Part shown: positions 27,372-37,020 of the stretch, piece by piece | How positions within the stretch are numbered: the stretch's first letter is position 1 | Layout of the letters: each line of letters starts with the position of its first letter | From: Niameybacter massiliensis | Lineage (GTDB): Bacteria; Bacillota; Clostridia; Lachnospirales; Cellulosilyticaceae | NCBI RefSeq assembly: GCF_001282685.1 | Contig: NZ_LN875035.1 | Location: 3,316,001-3,380,000, forward strand | Direction of reading: 5' to 3' | DNA: 64,000 nt | The notes under the pieces: generated by a model | Database searches by the model: none | What the model was told of the DNA's origin: nothing | Seen by the model: only the letters and a program-made list of their open reading frames with translations | Program-made: the position numbers and the translations under genes

Positions 27372-28986
27372 ATTGAACTTTTACACCATCATAATAATAC
27401 TCAATAATTTCTTTATATGTAAATCCTGCTTCTGCCATACCTTTAGCACCATATTGAGACATACCTACACCATGGCCATATCCATAACCATAGATTGTTA
27501 AGTCTCCATATACTGTTGCTGGTTTGCTAGAAGATGTATAATCACCATCTATTTCTACCTTATTCCCACTAGATGAAGTAAAGGTATCACTTGTGATGAT
27601 TTCATCTGCACTTTGGATATATACAGTATCAGCTACCTTTGAGTAGGTAACTTCTGTTTCAATCCAAAGTCCTTCTATATCCATTTCTACTGTTCCATCA
27701 CTCGTTATAATTGTTGCTTTACCTGTACTGCTTGTTCCTGGTTTGATACTTACATTTGGTGTATTTGATCCACTATAAGGTACAAATTGATACATACGAC
27801 TTTTTAAGGAACCATCATTACTTCCGTTAAAGAACGTTCTTGTATTTTCTTTTGTTACTGTATATTCGCCTTTTGTTCCTAATATGGTAAGAGAATTGAC
27901 ACGTCCACTTTGTGAATAACTATCAATACGTACGCCCTCTACTGTACCAACGTCTTTCCCTGCATTCGCAACACATTTTTCTATTTCTTTTAAAGTAATT
28001 TGACGTGTCCATGGCACATGATCTGTTTCGTAAGGATCTGGCTTTGCTACTAGATAAGGAACACTATTGCCCCATACATACTTAGCATCTGCTGTATATC
28101 CACCACTACTTGCGCTATATACTGTTTCAGCAACTGCTCCATTATACATGGCTACTTCTCCTGCTGTCGCATCAACAGCTGCCGTTGTTCTCTTATCTTC
28201 AGAAGTAATCCCTCTATACACTTGGCTAGTTGTTGTATCCACTAAGTTATATCCTCTAGATACAAATCTATTGTATTGGAAAGTTGCCATACTTCTTGCA
28301 GCTACTGCTTGAGCCTTAAGGGATTCTACGTGCCAAGAAGCCGACACTTCACAAGGTACAACCCCATATAAGTAATCTTCCATATTCACTTGGTTTACAG
28401 CTGTAAGTCCTTTACTTTGTCCGTTGACAACTTCTATAACACCTCTATAGATTCTATTTGCTCCAACGCCTGTAGCTGGGAAATTATATTGACTATATCC
28501 CCCTCTAAATCCTAAAGGTTGCTCATCATTTTCACTGACTAACAGGACTTCTCCTTTTGTACTTTTTATCCCAATACGTTTGTTATTACTTGATACTTTA
28601 TAATCTGCATCAAAATCATCCGTTGTGTAGATTTGGTATTTTCCAGGTTCTATGTAGGCTACAACTGCTTCATCATCATATATTTCTAAAGCTTTGTATG
28701 CATCTTCAAATTCATTATAAACTTCTTTATAACCATAATATGTAGTACTATCTAGTGATACTGATATATCACTAGAATCTAAATATCCCTCTTTAATCCA
28801 CTTTTCACCTTCAAAATATCCGATTGCAATGGATTCCTCACTTTTAATTTGAATTGTAGCTGCATCTTTATAAACAGATTCAAGCCCTATTCTAATAGAT
28901 TCTGGCGCTTTAGCTTGAAGTATTGTTGGAATCGTAAGTACCAACACCCCAACTAAAGTTATTATCTTGTGTTGATTTAGGCGCAA
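27370..28986 (-). CDS. SpoIID/LytB-domain secreted protein
   Basis: This is a 538-residue exported protein starting at TTG (28986) behind GGGGGAACA. A signal peptide ends near ILQAKA. The first ~170 residues are an uncharacterised region with SPOR-like repeats. The SpoIID domain follows: NQVNMEDYLYGVVPCEV, LKAQAVAARSMA, SGGYTADAKYVWG, and the terminal GYGYGHGVGMSQYGA block. It is separated from the main domain by an inserted ~110-residue beta segment. SpoIID enzymes are lytic transglycosylases acting on denuded glycan during engulfment; LytB relatives stimulate amidases. Longer than SpoIID proper (~340 aa), so a LytB-like paralogue is likely. Confidence 0.88.
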   Translation of the reverse strand: MRLNQHKIITLVGVLVLTIPTILQAKAPESIRIGLESVYKDAATIQIKSEESIAIGYFEGEKWIKEGYLDSSDISVSLDSTTYYGYKEVYNEFEDAYKALEIYDDEAVVAYIEPGKYQIYTTDDFDADYKVSSNNKRIGIKSTKGEVLLVSENDEQPLGFRGGYSQYNFPATGVGANRIYRGVIEVVNGQSKGLTAVNQVNMEDYLYGVVPCEVSASWHVESLKAQAVAARSMATFQYNRFVSRGYNLVDTTTSQVYRGITSEDKRTTAAVDATAGEVAMYNGAVAETVYSASSGGYTADAKYVWGNSVPYLVAKPDPYETDHVPWTRQITLKEIEKCVANAGKDVGTVEGVRIDSYSQSGRVNSLTILGTKGEYTVTKENTRTFFNGSNDGSLKSRMYQFVPYSGSNTPNVSIKPGTSSTGKATIITSDGTVEMDIEGLWIETEVTYSKVADTVYIQSADEIITSDTFTSSSGNKVEIDGDYTSSSKPATVYGDLTIYGYGYGHGVGMSQYGAKGMAEAGFTYKEIIEYYYDGVKVQ

Positions 28987-29060
28987 TGATGTTCCCCCTC
29001 TTTTGTTAAGTTCTAATCTCTTTATCTTAACTCCATTATATAAGGAGAACTGCCAAAAAT

Positions 29061-30050
29061 CTACAATTTATAGTAATCTGTACAAGTTTTAAGATCCGTT
29101 AACCAAAGTTGTATGTTTTTATCGTCAAAAGTTGTATGATACATTTCTACTAAATACTCTTGTAACTCTCTTATCGTAATTTCTCTTGATTGTTTTGGAA
29201 TGATCTCTGTTTTAAAATTTATTTTCATCTTATGTTCTAGCTGTCTTGTTGCACTGTATATGACTGCCTCTTTATAGGCATCATAAAAGGCCTTCCAACT
29301 TTCATGGCTAGAATATTGCCAGTAATTTTTCCAACATTCTTTGCACTTTCTCCATATAACATGGTCCATATTGATTTTATACCCTGGATAATACTTATAA
29401 AGTGCCTCTAAATAATTCATTTCCTCTGTTTGAGCCCTTGTTAACCACTTAGCTATAGGTAAAAGGTGAAAGGGTTTCCTTCTTTCATAAATAAAAAGTG
29501 TCTCTATGTATGGATGCCTAACAAGCATATAGGGGAATTCTACGCCATGCCAAGTTGGTATATCCATAATGATGTGGAACTTCACTCTGTTACGTTTCCC
29601 CAGTCGATATAGTACTTGGCTAAGATCCTCATATCTTAACTTACTTGGCCTTTCTGCTACAAAGTCCCAAAATAGTCCTGTTGCATTACTTTGCCCTATT
29701 AATACTAGGAAGATCTCATCTGCATTTAAGCGTTTAATTCCCATCTGTAAGCATTCTTCAAATGTCTCTTTCTCAGAGCTCTTTGCAAGTACCATCTCAT
29801 GGCGCTCAATCTTCTCTTCTCCATCGTAAAAATATTCGTATAGTCCCCCTCTTTTGACCTGACCAATTTCATCTTTTAAGGAACTAAACCGTTTGTACAT
29901 CGCTAGGCAACTGTTTTCTAGTATATAGCCTCGGGCAAAAATTTTAATTTCTGGATGATCCACTTTTCCAAGAAGTTCAATTTCTTCCTCGATCAAGGCT
30001 GCTATCTCACAATTGCCACTTCCATAGACCAATACATTACATCCTGCCAT
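29061..30050 (-). CDS. Hypothetical protein, possibly a degenerate clostripain-like fold
   Basis: This is a 329-residue cytosolic protein I do not recognise. The strand-helix order in residues 90-185 recalls C11/clostripain (caspase fold) peptidases. ADEIFLVLIGQSNATG occupies the place of the catalytic HGG loop, and FHIIMDIPTWHGVEFPYM that of the DxC block. Neither the catalytic His nor the Cys is in the canonical position. The rest is helical and rich in Trp, Tyr and Lys. ATG after GGAGGTACG. Monocistronic between a LytB-like gene and a glycerate operon. Function unknown. Confidence 0.5.
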   Translation of the reverse strand: MAGCNVLVYGSGNCEIAALIEEEIELLGKVDHPEIKIFARGYILENSCLAMYKRFSSLKDEIGQVKRGGLYEYFYDGEEKIERHEMVLAKSSEKETFEECLQMGIKRLNADEIFLVLIGQSNATGLFWDFVAERPSKLRYEDLSQVLYRLGKRNRVKFHIIMDIPTWHGVEFPYMLVRHPYIETLFIYERRKPFHLLPIAKWLTRAQTEEMNYLEALYKYYPGYKINMDHVIWRKCKECWKNYWQYSSHESWKAFYDAYKEAVIYSATRQLEHKMKINFKTEIIPKQSREITIRELQEYLVEMYHTTFDDKNIQLWLTDLKTCTDYYKL

Positions 30051-30112
30051 AGCTCGTACCTCCTATTTTATTACTTCTATCATTATATGTTGGAAGTTTT
30101 TTAAAGATAACA

Positions 30113-30147
30113 CAAAAAGAGGCATATAACTTTAAATTATATACCTC
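30113..30147 (-). terminator. Terminator of the glycerate operon
   Basis: GAGGTATATAA and TTATATGCCTC pair (one G-U) and are followed by TTTTTGTG on the minus strand. Confidence 0.85.
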
Positions 30148-30168
30148 CTTGCTTGTCTAGTATGACTG

Positions 30169-31425
30169 TTAAAGAATAATTCCCCAAATAATTGTTGATA
30201 CAATAGTAATAACAATACCAATTAATGATTCATAAGGGATGAGTTTTAAACGTTCTGATAGATTCATATTTGTTGCACCTGCTGTAGCATGGAAGAATGA
30301 ACCATGTGGTAAATGATCAAGTACTGTTGCACCTGCATGTACCATTGCCGCACCTGCAAGTGGCATAATACCTGCTGAAAGGATAGCTGGTCCAAATGTA
30401 GCTGATGCAATCGTTGTTCCTGCTGTGGTTGAAGCTGTAGCCGCTCCCATTAAAATACCTGAGATTGGGGCTAATAAAAACTCTGGCATATTCATGCTAT
30501 TAAGTAAAGAAATAGTTGTTGCTTGAAGTGTTGATGCTTTAATAATACCTGCTACCGCACCTGTTCCAATAAGTAAAACTGTTACAGGCATCATTTTAGA
30601 TAATCCAAAAGTAATATACTCATTTGTATTTCTCCATTTGCCAGTAGCAATAACACCGATTAATCCTCCAATAGGAAGTGCAATAAGTGGGTCTACTGTA
30701 ATACCAGCAATTGGTCTAAGCGCTAAAAGGATAATGGATACTAATGGTCCAATAATTGCTGCAAAGAAACTTGGAAGTTCTTCTTGGTTTTCTTCTACCG
30801 CTGTCTCTTGAATTACTTCTCCTTTTTTAGTAAGGAATTTAACAACGATAACCGTTGTAATTAGACCAACAATAGCTGGAATTAAGTTAGCAACCATAAG
30901 ACTTGAAAGTTCTACTCCAAAGTTTTCTGCTGCTGAGATTGTATTTGGATTAGGTGAAATAATATTACCACATTTTCCTCCACCAATCATTGCAAAAAGT
31001 ATTGCCATTTTAGAATAATTAAGCTTTTTACCGATAGCTAATGCAATAGGCGCTACCGTAATAACTGCAATATCAATAAATACACCTGTAGATGTTAAAA
31101 TCATTGTTGCTAATGCTAACGCAAAGAGTGCACGTTTCTCACCTAAGGTTTTAACAATTTGATCAGCTATCTTAGCTGCTGAACCTGTTTTAATTAAAAT
31201 ACCTGCTAGTACTCCAGATGTTACAATTCTTAAAATAGCTGGCATAATATCTTTGGCTCCGCCAATCATTGTACTGACTGTACCATCTAGTCCTGCTCCA
31301 CCTACAAGGCCTCCTACAACAGCTCCTAAGATAAGACTATAAGCTGGTTGAACCTTTTTGATAATAAGAATAATTGCAACTGCTAAACCTAAGATGGCTC
31401 CCAATGTAGTAATTTGTAGTTCCAT
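30169..31425 (-). CDS. GntP-family permease (probable glycerate/gluconate)
   Basis: This is a 418-residue permease with about 12 hydrophobic segments. GntP features include IGGGKCGNIISPNPNTISA, a Gly/Ala-rich GILMGAATASTTAGTTIA block and GAAMVHAGATVLDHLPHGSFFH near the end. It would carry a sugar acid by proton symport. It lies 32 bp after a glycerate kinase gene and behind a CdaR-type activator, so glycerate or an aldarate-derived acid is the best substrate guess. ATG after AAAGGAGCGGG. Confidence 0.88.
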   Translation of the reverse strand: MELQITTLGAILGLAVAIILIIKKVQPAYSLILGAVVGGLVGGAGLDGTVSTMIGGAKDIMPAILRIVTSGVLAGILIKTGSAAKIADQIVKTLGEKRALFALALATMILTSTGVFIDIAVITVAPIALAIGKKLNYSKMAILFAMIGGGKCGNIISPNPNTISAAENFGVELSSLMVANLIPAIVGLITTVIVVKFLTKKGEVIQETAVEENQEELPSFFAAIIGPLVSIILLALRPIAGITVDPLIALPIGGLIGVIATGKWRNTNEYITFGLSKMMPVTVLLIGTGAVAGIIKASTLQATTISLLNSMNMPEFLLAPISGILMGAATASTTAGTTIASATFGPAILSAGIMPLAGAAMVHAGATVLDHLPHGSFFHATAGATNMNLSERLKLIPYESLIGIVITIVSTIIWGIIL

Positions 31426-31457
31426 TTCTCCCGCTCCTTTTCAAGTACAAATATCTA

Positions 31458-32597
31458 TTATTTATATAGTCTAATTAAATTGAAAACTTGTTCTACTGTT
31501 TTAGTCATATTTTGTTTTGCATTTTCAGGATTCATAGCATCCTCTAATGACATTGCAGCATTAACGATTGAGAAGTAAGCATCTATCCCCTCTTCATTAC
31601 ATTTTTTCGCTTCATTTGCTAATGCTCCTGCAAAACCTAGAACTGGTAGATTATACTTCTTAGCTAATTTAGCTACACCTATTGGAGCTTTTCCCATAGC
31701 TGTTTGATTATCCAGTCTTCCCTCTCCTGTAATAACTAAATCTGCATCTTTTAAGTCTTCTTCTAATTTAATTTCTTTAAGAATAATTTGAATACCAGAT
31801 TCTAATTTCCCATTTAAGAATGCCATAAATCCAAATCCTAGTCCCCCTGCTGCTCCTGCACCAGGAACTTGTGAAAAGTCTTGTTGCTTAAATGTTTTTA
31901 CAACCTCTGCAAAGTTTCGTAGACCTTGATCTAAACGTTCTACCATCTCTGGTGTTGCTCCTTTTTGAGGCCCATAAATAGCTGCTGCTCCATTTTCTCC
32001 ATAAAGAGGATTATCTACATCACATGCTATTTTAAATTCACATTCTCTAAGCTCTGGTAGTACTTTGCTTGTATCAATTCCTACTATTTGTTCTAACCCT
32101 TGTCCACCTTGTCCTACTTCTTGTCCGTTAATATCTATAAATTTAAATCCTAATGCCATAAGCATGCCTATACCTGCATCATTAGTAGCACTTCCACCAA
32201 TACCTACAATGAATTTTCTACATCCCTCTTCAATACATTTTCGAATAATCTCACCTACACCATAAGTTGTTGTATAAAGTGGATTTCTATCGTTCATTGG
32301 AACAAGAGGAAGTCCAGCTGCTTCTGCCATTTCAATAATAGCTGTTTCATGACCTTCTAACATACCATATCTAGCATTTACACGCTCTTTTAAAGGACCT
32401 GTTACCTCTAGTGTTTGCATACTACCACCCATTCCACTTACTAGTGCTTGCGCAGTTCCTTCTCCTCCATCTGCAAGTGGTTTGATAATGACTTGTGCCG
32501 TATGATCTATATTCAAGATACCTTGTTTAATTGCATTACCTGCTTCTATTGATGTTAAACTACCTTTTAATGAGTCAATTGCCACAACTATTTTCAC
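31458..32597 (-). CDS. Glycerate kinase (GarK/GlxK type)
   Basis: This is a 379-residue type I glycerate kinase, making phosphoglycerate from glycerate and ATP for entry into glycolysis. The GTG start at 32597 is supported by AAGGAGTGATC. Family hallmarks: VVAIDSLKGSLTSIEAG, PLADGGEGTAQAL, EMAEAAGLPLVP, GIGGSATNDAGIGML, PGAGAAGGLGFG and ITGEGRLDNQTAMGKAP. Upstream of the GntP permease in one operon; whether 2-P- or 3-P-glycerate is formed cannot be told with certainty. Confidence 0.94.
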   Translation of the reverse strand: MKIVVAIDSLKGSLTSIEAGNAIKQGILNIDHTAQVIIKPLADGGEGTAQALVSGMGGSMQTLEVTGPLKERVNARYGMLEGHETAIIEMAEAAGLPLVPMNDRNPLYTTTYGVGEIIRKCIEEGCRKFIVGIGGSATNDAGIGMLMALGFKFIDINGQEVGQGGQGLEQIVGIDTSKVLPELRECEFKIACDVDNPLYGENGAAAIYGPQKGATPEMVERLDQGLRNFAEVVKTFKQQDFSQVPGAGAAGGLGFGFMAFLNGKLESGIQIILKEIKLEEDLKDADLVITGEGRLDNQTAMGKAPIGVAKLAKKYNLPVLGFAGALANEAKKCNEEGIDAYFSIVNAAMSLEDAMNPENAKQNMTKTVEQVFNLIRLYK

Positions 32598-32708
32598 GTT
32601 TGATCACTCCTTTTGTACACATTATACTATATGACAAATAAATAACTATGTTCCAAATACCAATTATAATGTATACTTACCCCCTATATCTGTTACACAT
32701 AACAAATT

Positions 32709-33794
32709 CTATTGCATGCCTTTCATATAAATTCCTAGATAAATCCTAATAGATTGTTTAAAATTACGAGGATTAATACCTATTTTATTTTGAATCTTAT
32801 CTAATCGATACTGTACTGTGTTTTTGTGAATAAAAAGACGTTCTGCTGTCTCTTTCAAAGACATATTGCATTCATAGTAACAATTTAAAAGTTCAATCTC
32901 TTCCTCTGTTAAGCTCCCTACTACTGTACTTATATATTTATCTTTTGTTGATTTTGGCAAACTTTCAAGTATAAGCTCAATATCTAGCTCACTGCTATCT
33001 ACTATAAATTGCTCATTGCGCTTAGCATATTTAAGTGCTAATAATGCTGAATCATAAGCATCTTTAATATGTTCTAGTGTCTCTGGTACGCCTATCCCAC
33101 AGTATATACTTCTTTGAGCATATTCATCTAACCTAGGCATGAGTTTTTTCAGCTCTGTCATTCTCTTTTTAGGGATTAAAATAATAAAATGATTAGGGTA
33201 ATTGTACATATAAAGTTCCACATTATATTCACCTAAAAGTTTATAAATCCTATTTTCTATTTCTATAAAATCTGCATATTTTTTAGATGTTTCAACCACA
33301 ATACACTGATATAATTCACCTGCTTTTATATGAAGTCTTTGCATCATATGCTCAATAGCTTCTTTGTTAGCGCCTTTTTCATAAATACACATATTCATCA
33401 GATGCTGAATCATTTTCTTTCTAGATTCATAATGTCCCATGATCTGTTCTTCTTTAATGAAAATTTCTGTAATCTTAGATGCTAAAAATCCATATTTCAT
33501 AATTGTCTCTGGATTACCTGTAATACCTATTACCCCAAAGACCTCGTTATCTATAATAATAGGGTAATTGACACCTCTCTTAGCCCCTTCAAAATTTCTC
33601 TCGTTTTGTACCATTACCATACGTCTTGTTATTATTGCTTCATACCCAGCTTCATGAAAACTTCCTATACGTGTCTTATCTGTACTAGAAATGATGATAC
33701 CTTGTTTATTTATAAAGTTAATATCTTTTTCTACAACTTGACTAATTGCATCTACAATTTGTTGTCCTAATGCTGCATCTATAGTTCCTACCAT
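32709..33794 (-). CDS. CdaR-type sugar-diacid-responsive regulator
   Basis: This is a 361-residue transcription activator. The ATG at 33794 is chosen for AAAGGAAAT before it; the ATG at 33818 lacks one. The N-terminal diacid-recognition domain includes INKQGIIISSTDKTRIGSFHEAG and GVIGITGNPE. A middle GGDEF-like PucR region follows. The C-terminal PucR-type HTH is CYYECNMSLKETAERLFIHK, then NTVQYRLDKIQ. It precedes the glycerate kinase and permease genes by ~110 bp on the same strand, so it probably activates them in response to glycerate or a related acid. Confidence 0.88.
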   Translation of the reverse strand: MVGTIDAALGQQIVDAISQVVEKDINFINKQGIIISSTDKTRIGSFHEAGYEAIITRRMVMVQNERNFEGAKRGVNYPIIIDNEVFGVIGITGNPETIMKYGFLASKITEIFIKEEQIMGHYESRKKMIQHLMNMCIYEKGANKEAIEHMMQRLHIKAGELYQCIVVETSKKYADFIEIENRIYKLLGEYNVELYMYNYPNHFIILIPKKRMTELKKLMPRLDEYAQRSIYCGIGVPETLEHIKDAYDSALLALKYAKRNEQFIVDSSELDIELILESLPKSTKDKYISTVVGSLTEEEIELLNCYYECNMSLKETAERLFIHKNTVQYRLDKIQNKIGINPRNFKQSIRIYLGIYMKGMQ

Positions 33795-33897
33795 TTTATA
33801 TTTCCTTTCTTCATCCATACTTACTCAAATGTCTAACTTTATTCATTATATATTTATAATTACCTATATAGGTATTATTTATTTTTAATGATTATAA

Positions 33898-33940
33898 TAA
33901 AAGAGGATAATTCCTCTGTTAAGATGAACTATCCTCTTTT
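33898..33940 (-). terminator. Terminator of the 38-codon small gene
   Basis: AAAAGAGGATA and TATCCTCTTTT pair around a ~20-nt loop with an inner stem; TTATTAT follows on the minus strand. Confidence 0.7.
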
Positions 33941-33945
33941 ACTTA

Positions 33946-34062
33946 CTATTTGTATGAAGTTTTTTTCTCTGGCTCTCCATGATTATTTTGTTCATCATGA
34001 AGTTTTTGTCTACGTTTTCCTTTTTGCATTGGGTTGTTAGAACCTGACTTGTTTTGATACAT
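33946..34062 (-). CDS. Small basic hydrophilic protein, 38 aa
   Basis: This short frame starts at an ATG preceded by AAAGGATGTG and ends at TAG, five nt before its own terminator. The product starts MYQNKSGSNNPMQKGKRRQK and is rich in Lys, Gln, Asn, His and Glu with no hydrophobic stretch. Composition and size recall minor small acid-soluble spore proteins of the SspN/SspP kind or other spore-core peptides, but no family motif was recognised. It is a free-standing gene between cdaR and the creatininase gene. Confidence 0.5.
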   Translation of the reverse strand: MYQNKSGSNNPMQKGKRRQKLHDEQNNHGEPEKKTSYK

Positions 34063-34116
34063 AGGTACACACATCCTTTCAAAGATATTATTTACCTATT
34101 ACAAACTCTTTATCTA

Positions 34117-34869
34117 TTAATTCTTAAACTCTTTATTAACAATTGATACCATACCCTTTAAAGCTTCTGCTATAATGAGTTCACCTTTTTCTTGTGAACT
34201 TGTTCTTCCAATAGATAAAAGACCAGAAGCTGGTACTAAATCTTTTGGAATTGGATAAACCTGATATGTTGGTACTTCTTCAATTTTTTCTTCAATAAGT
34301 CTGTCCATATGCACAGTTTCTGGTGCAAATTTTAAAATAAGAGAAGTCTCAGTGATTGCTGCATGTTCTAATGCCCAACCTGGGAAAGGTACTTCATCAA
34401 ATACCTTATCTATTGTCTCTTGTGTAATCAGATCCCACCAACTCATCATGACAATCTTTGTCCCTTCTGGCATATGTCTACTTACTAGATCAATCGCCTC
34501 TAATAAGAAGGCCTGATTTTCAAAATGAGAGTTCACTACAGCTATTTGCTTTACACCATCACGGATGAGTTCTTCTAAAATATCTTGTACAAGTGCAATT
34601 AAAGTTGCACCATTTAAGTCAATTGTCCCTGCGAATAAAGGACCACCGCCTGAAGCTGGTTGTGATTTATAGCCATAGTTAATAGCAGGCATCACAATCC
34701 CATTTACCTCTTGTGCTAAAAGTTCTGCAAAACCTTCTGATATAATTGTATCTGTAAATAACGGTAAATGAGGCCCGTGCTGCTCTACTGAACCTACTGG
34801 TAATATTACAACATCTTTATCTTTTCTTTCATTAAATTCATACCATGTCATATGTTTCATTTGTGTCAT
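34117..34869 (-). CDS. Creatininase-family amidohydrolase
   Basis: This is a 250-residue protein of the creatininase/creatinine amidohydrolase fold. Metal-binding motifs are present: LPVGSVEQHGPHLPLFTDT (Glu, His, Asp), GYKSQPASGGGPLFAGTIDL, and VNSHFENQAFLLEA, where GHxGN is usual and the His/Glu ligands are retained. Other members include mycofactocin MftE and FAPy deformylase. None of their partner genes is here, and the substrate is unknown. ATG after GGAGATAA. Confidence 0.82.
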   Translation of the reverse strand: MTQMKHMTWYEFNERKDKDVVILPVGSVEQHGPHLPLFTDTIISEGFAELLAQEVNGIVMPAINYGYKSQPASGGGPLFAGTIDLNGATLIALVQDILEELIRDGVKQIAVVNSHFENQAFLLEAIDLVSRHMPEGTKIVMMSWWDLITQETIDKVFDEVPFPGWALEHAAITETSLILKFAPETVHMDRLIEEKIEEVPTYQVYPIPKDLVPASGLLSIGRTSSQEKGELIIAEALKGMVSIVNKEFKN

Positions 34870-34934
34870 AGTGTTTATCTCCCTATTATCTATTATTCAT
34901 TTATAATTATATCAAATAATCCAAAATAATGTTG

Positions 34935-36458
34935 CTATCTTATCGGAATTATTGTATCTTCTATTACAATACTTTCAACTTGATTCACATCAATTAAATT
35001 GGGCAAACTTATTTCTGTCCCTCCCATTGTACTAAAGCTTATACTATAATCTGATAAAATGCTTTCATCATTACTGATTCCTACCTTATCTACTTTATTT
35101 CCTAGCTCACTAGTTGTATCTTTACTATCTTCTTCAATGATCACACCTTGCTGTACATTCAGATGCTGAGTAAACCATAAATTAAATCGTGTACTCATAC
35201 TATTAGAAAATAGTCCCAACTTGCGCCCATCTTTCATCAGTAAATAACCTGATAAGTCTTTCATAAGTTCTGTATTTTTACTACCTTCTATCTTCACACC
35301 TAATGCTGATAGTTTAATTTCATTAATTTTAACTTTTAAATTGTCTTTTTCAATTATTACATTGGGTCTAATACGTTTTGTATTATGATTAGAATCTAAT
35401 CTAAAGGTTACTTGCCATTTCCCATCAGATATCAAATTAAAATAATCATAGTCTACTCCCATTTCTAAGTATGGTAAGTCTGCTTCTGTTATATCTTCAA
35501 ATTGGTCACTCATTTTATGCAATCCATTTGTAGTGTCCCAAGTTCCACTACCACTATTATACTCTATTTCTGCTCCCGTACGTGTATCGATTAACTTTAC
35601 ATGGGTTTGTAAGAGTTCTTCTCCTATTGAATCTTGATAACTTGTAATAATATGAAGTACATCATCTATAAATCTTACTTGATCTAACTTAAATTGTGGT
35701 ATCTCTTCACTTATTGTCAAACCTAATCCTTGATCTATGCTATATTCTTCCCATGCTTTATCATCAGATACAACTTTTTTACTTTCTTCGTAGGCTTTAT
35801 TTAAATCTAACCGGGTTGTGGTATGTCCAGCCTCCCATTTTCCAAGACATGATGCTGTTAACTCTATATCTTTTCCAGATAGCTTTTTATCTCCTGAGAC
35901 TTGTATCACACTAAAAAGCTTCTTACCATCTTCAGATAAGTAGTGTTGGCTTCCCCATCCTAAGCCTCCTGACTCATTGATATGAAGTTGTATCCTTAAT
36001 GGCATACTTTCTTTTTCAAATGTTTTACCATCTTGTCTTTCAAAGCTAGTTATAATAATACCTGATTTATCATCAATGACCGCTTCTTCAACCTTAAATA
36101 TAATACCTTCTGCAATAAATTGCTTTTGTACACTCTGTGCTTCTTTCTCTATTAAACTAAATGATTCCCCCCACAATGTTCTAAGCTGTTCATTAGTTCC
36201 CACTGCAACTACTGTAATAGCCATAATTCCTATCAGAGCAATAAGTGGTAAGAAGTATCTTTTGCGTCCTTTTAATTTTTTCTTCTCTTCTTTCTTCTTT
36301 TCAAAGGATACTACCTGCTGCTGTGAAATACCTGCCATAGCTTTCTCTTTAATTCGAGTCAAATCTAATTGCTTACCTTCTCTCTCTTCTTCTAATTTGA
36401 TATTCTCTAATAAGTCTATATCTAGCTCATCCATTAATTCGGTAATCTTCTTATTCAC
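34935..36458 (-). CDS. Anti-sigma factor-like DUF4179 membrane protein
   Basis: This is a 507-residue protein. I place the start at GTG 36458 (GTGAATAAG), which overlaps the sigma gene stop by 8 nt and has GAGAGGGG upstream; the longer frame to 36524 would overlap 74 nt. It has an N-terminal cytosolic helical part (ITELMDELDIDLLENIKLEE), a Lys-rich stretch, one membrane span (FLPLIALIGIMAITVVAV) and a large beta-rich external domain of DUF4179 type. By position it should bind and restrain the ECF sigma factor encoded just upstream, releasing it on an envelope signal. Confidence 0.8.
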   Translation of the reverse strand: MNKKITELMDELDIDLLENIKLEEEREGKQLDLTRIKEKAMAGISQQQVVSFEKKKEEKKKLKGRKRYFLPLIALIGIMAITVVAVGTNEQLRTLWGESFSLIEKEAQSVQKQFIAEGIIFKVEEAVIDDKSGIIITSFERQDGKTFEKESMPLRIQLHINESGGLGWGSQHYLSEDGKKLFSVIQVSGDKKLSGKDIELTASCLGKWEAGHTTTRLDLNKAYEESKKVVSDDKAWEEYSIDQGLGLTISEEIPQFKLDQVRFIDDVLHIITSYQDSIGEELLQTHVKLIDTRTGAEIEYNSGSGTWDTTNGLHKMSDQFEDITEADLPYLEMGVDYDYFNLISDGKWQVTFRLDSNHNTKRIRPNVIIEKDNLKVKINEIKLSALGVKIEGSKNTELMKDLSGYLLMKDGRKLGLFSNSMSTRFNLWFTQHLNVQQGVIIEEDSKDTTSELGNKVDKVGISNDESILSDYSISFSTMGGTEISLPNLIDVNQVESIVIEDTIIPIR

Positions 36459-37020
36459 CAAGGCCACCCCTCTCTTTAAAAACCTTTTGCAATTTTTGTT
36501 TTCCTCTATGGAGTTTGGTTCCAACTGTAGCCACTTCCATACCTAATGCCTTTGCAATCTCTGATAATTTTTCTAGATAAAAATATCTTCTTATAAAAAT
36601 TTCTCCATCAGGCTCAGGTAAACTTCTAATGACATCCATAATCAAAGCATGTTCTTCCTTGGCTAGCATTTCATTTTCTGGTATACCTTCTTCTGCTATT
36701 CCTCTATATTTAATTTCATCTTCTTCTAAAGGTAATATCACTTTACCTCCTATGGCTCTCAATTTATTAATCGTTTTATTCCTCGCCATTGCACCTAAAT
36801 AACTTTTTAATGCACCTTCTCCAATATTAAGCTTGTCTTTGTTCTCCCACATTTTAATAAATACATCTGCACAAATCTCCTCCATATCTTCTTTAGTAAG
36901 ACGGCTCCCAGCAACCTTTATGACTACCCTAGATATGTAAGAGGCATAACAATCTATTAATTTCTCATAATAAAATACTTGGCCTGTTTGTATGCCTTGT
37001 ATCAATTCCTTTTCTTTCAT
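36451..37020 (-). CDS. ECF-type RNA polymerase sigma factor
   Basis: This is a 189-residue sigma-70 family member. Region 2 spans residues ~15-85 with the -10 helix DMEEICADVFIKMWENKD. Region 4 (~125-180) contains PDGEIFIRRYFYLEKLSEIAKALG and TVGTKLHRGKQKLQKVF. It is a bit longer than average because of the acidic linker. ATG after AAAAGGAGGG. It is the first gene of a two-gene unit with its membrane-bound anti-sigma; typical systems are autoregulated, but I could not define its own promoter. Confidence 0.92.
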   Translation of the reverse strand: MKEKELIQGIQTGQVFYYEKLIDCYASYISRVVIKVAGSRLTKEDMEEICADVFIKMWENKDKLNIGEGALKSYLGAMARNKTINKLRAIGGKVILPLEEDEIKYRGIAEEGIPENEMLAKEEHALIMDVIRSLPEPDGEIFIRRYFYLEKLSEIAKALGMEVATVGTKLHRGKQKLQKVFKERGGLGE

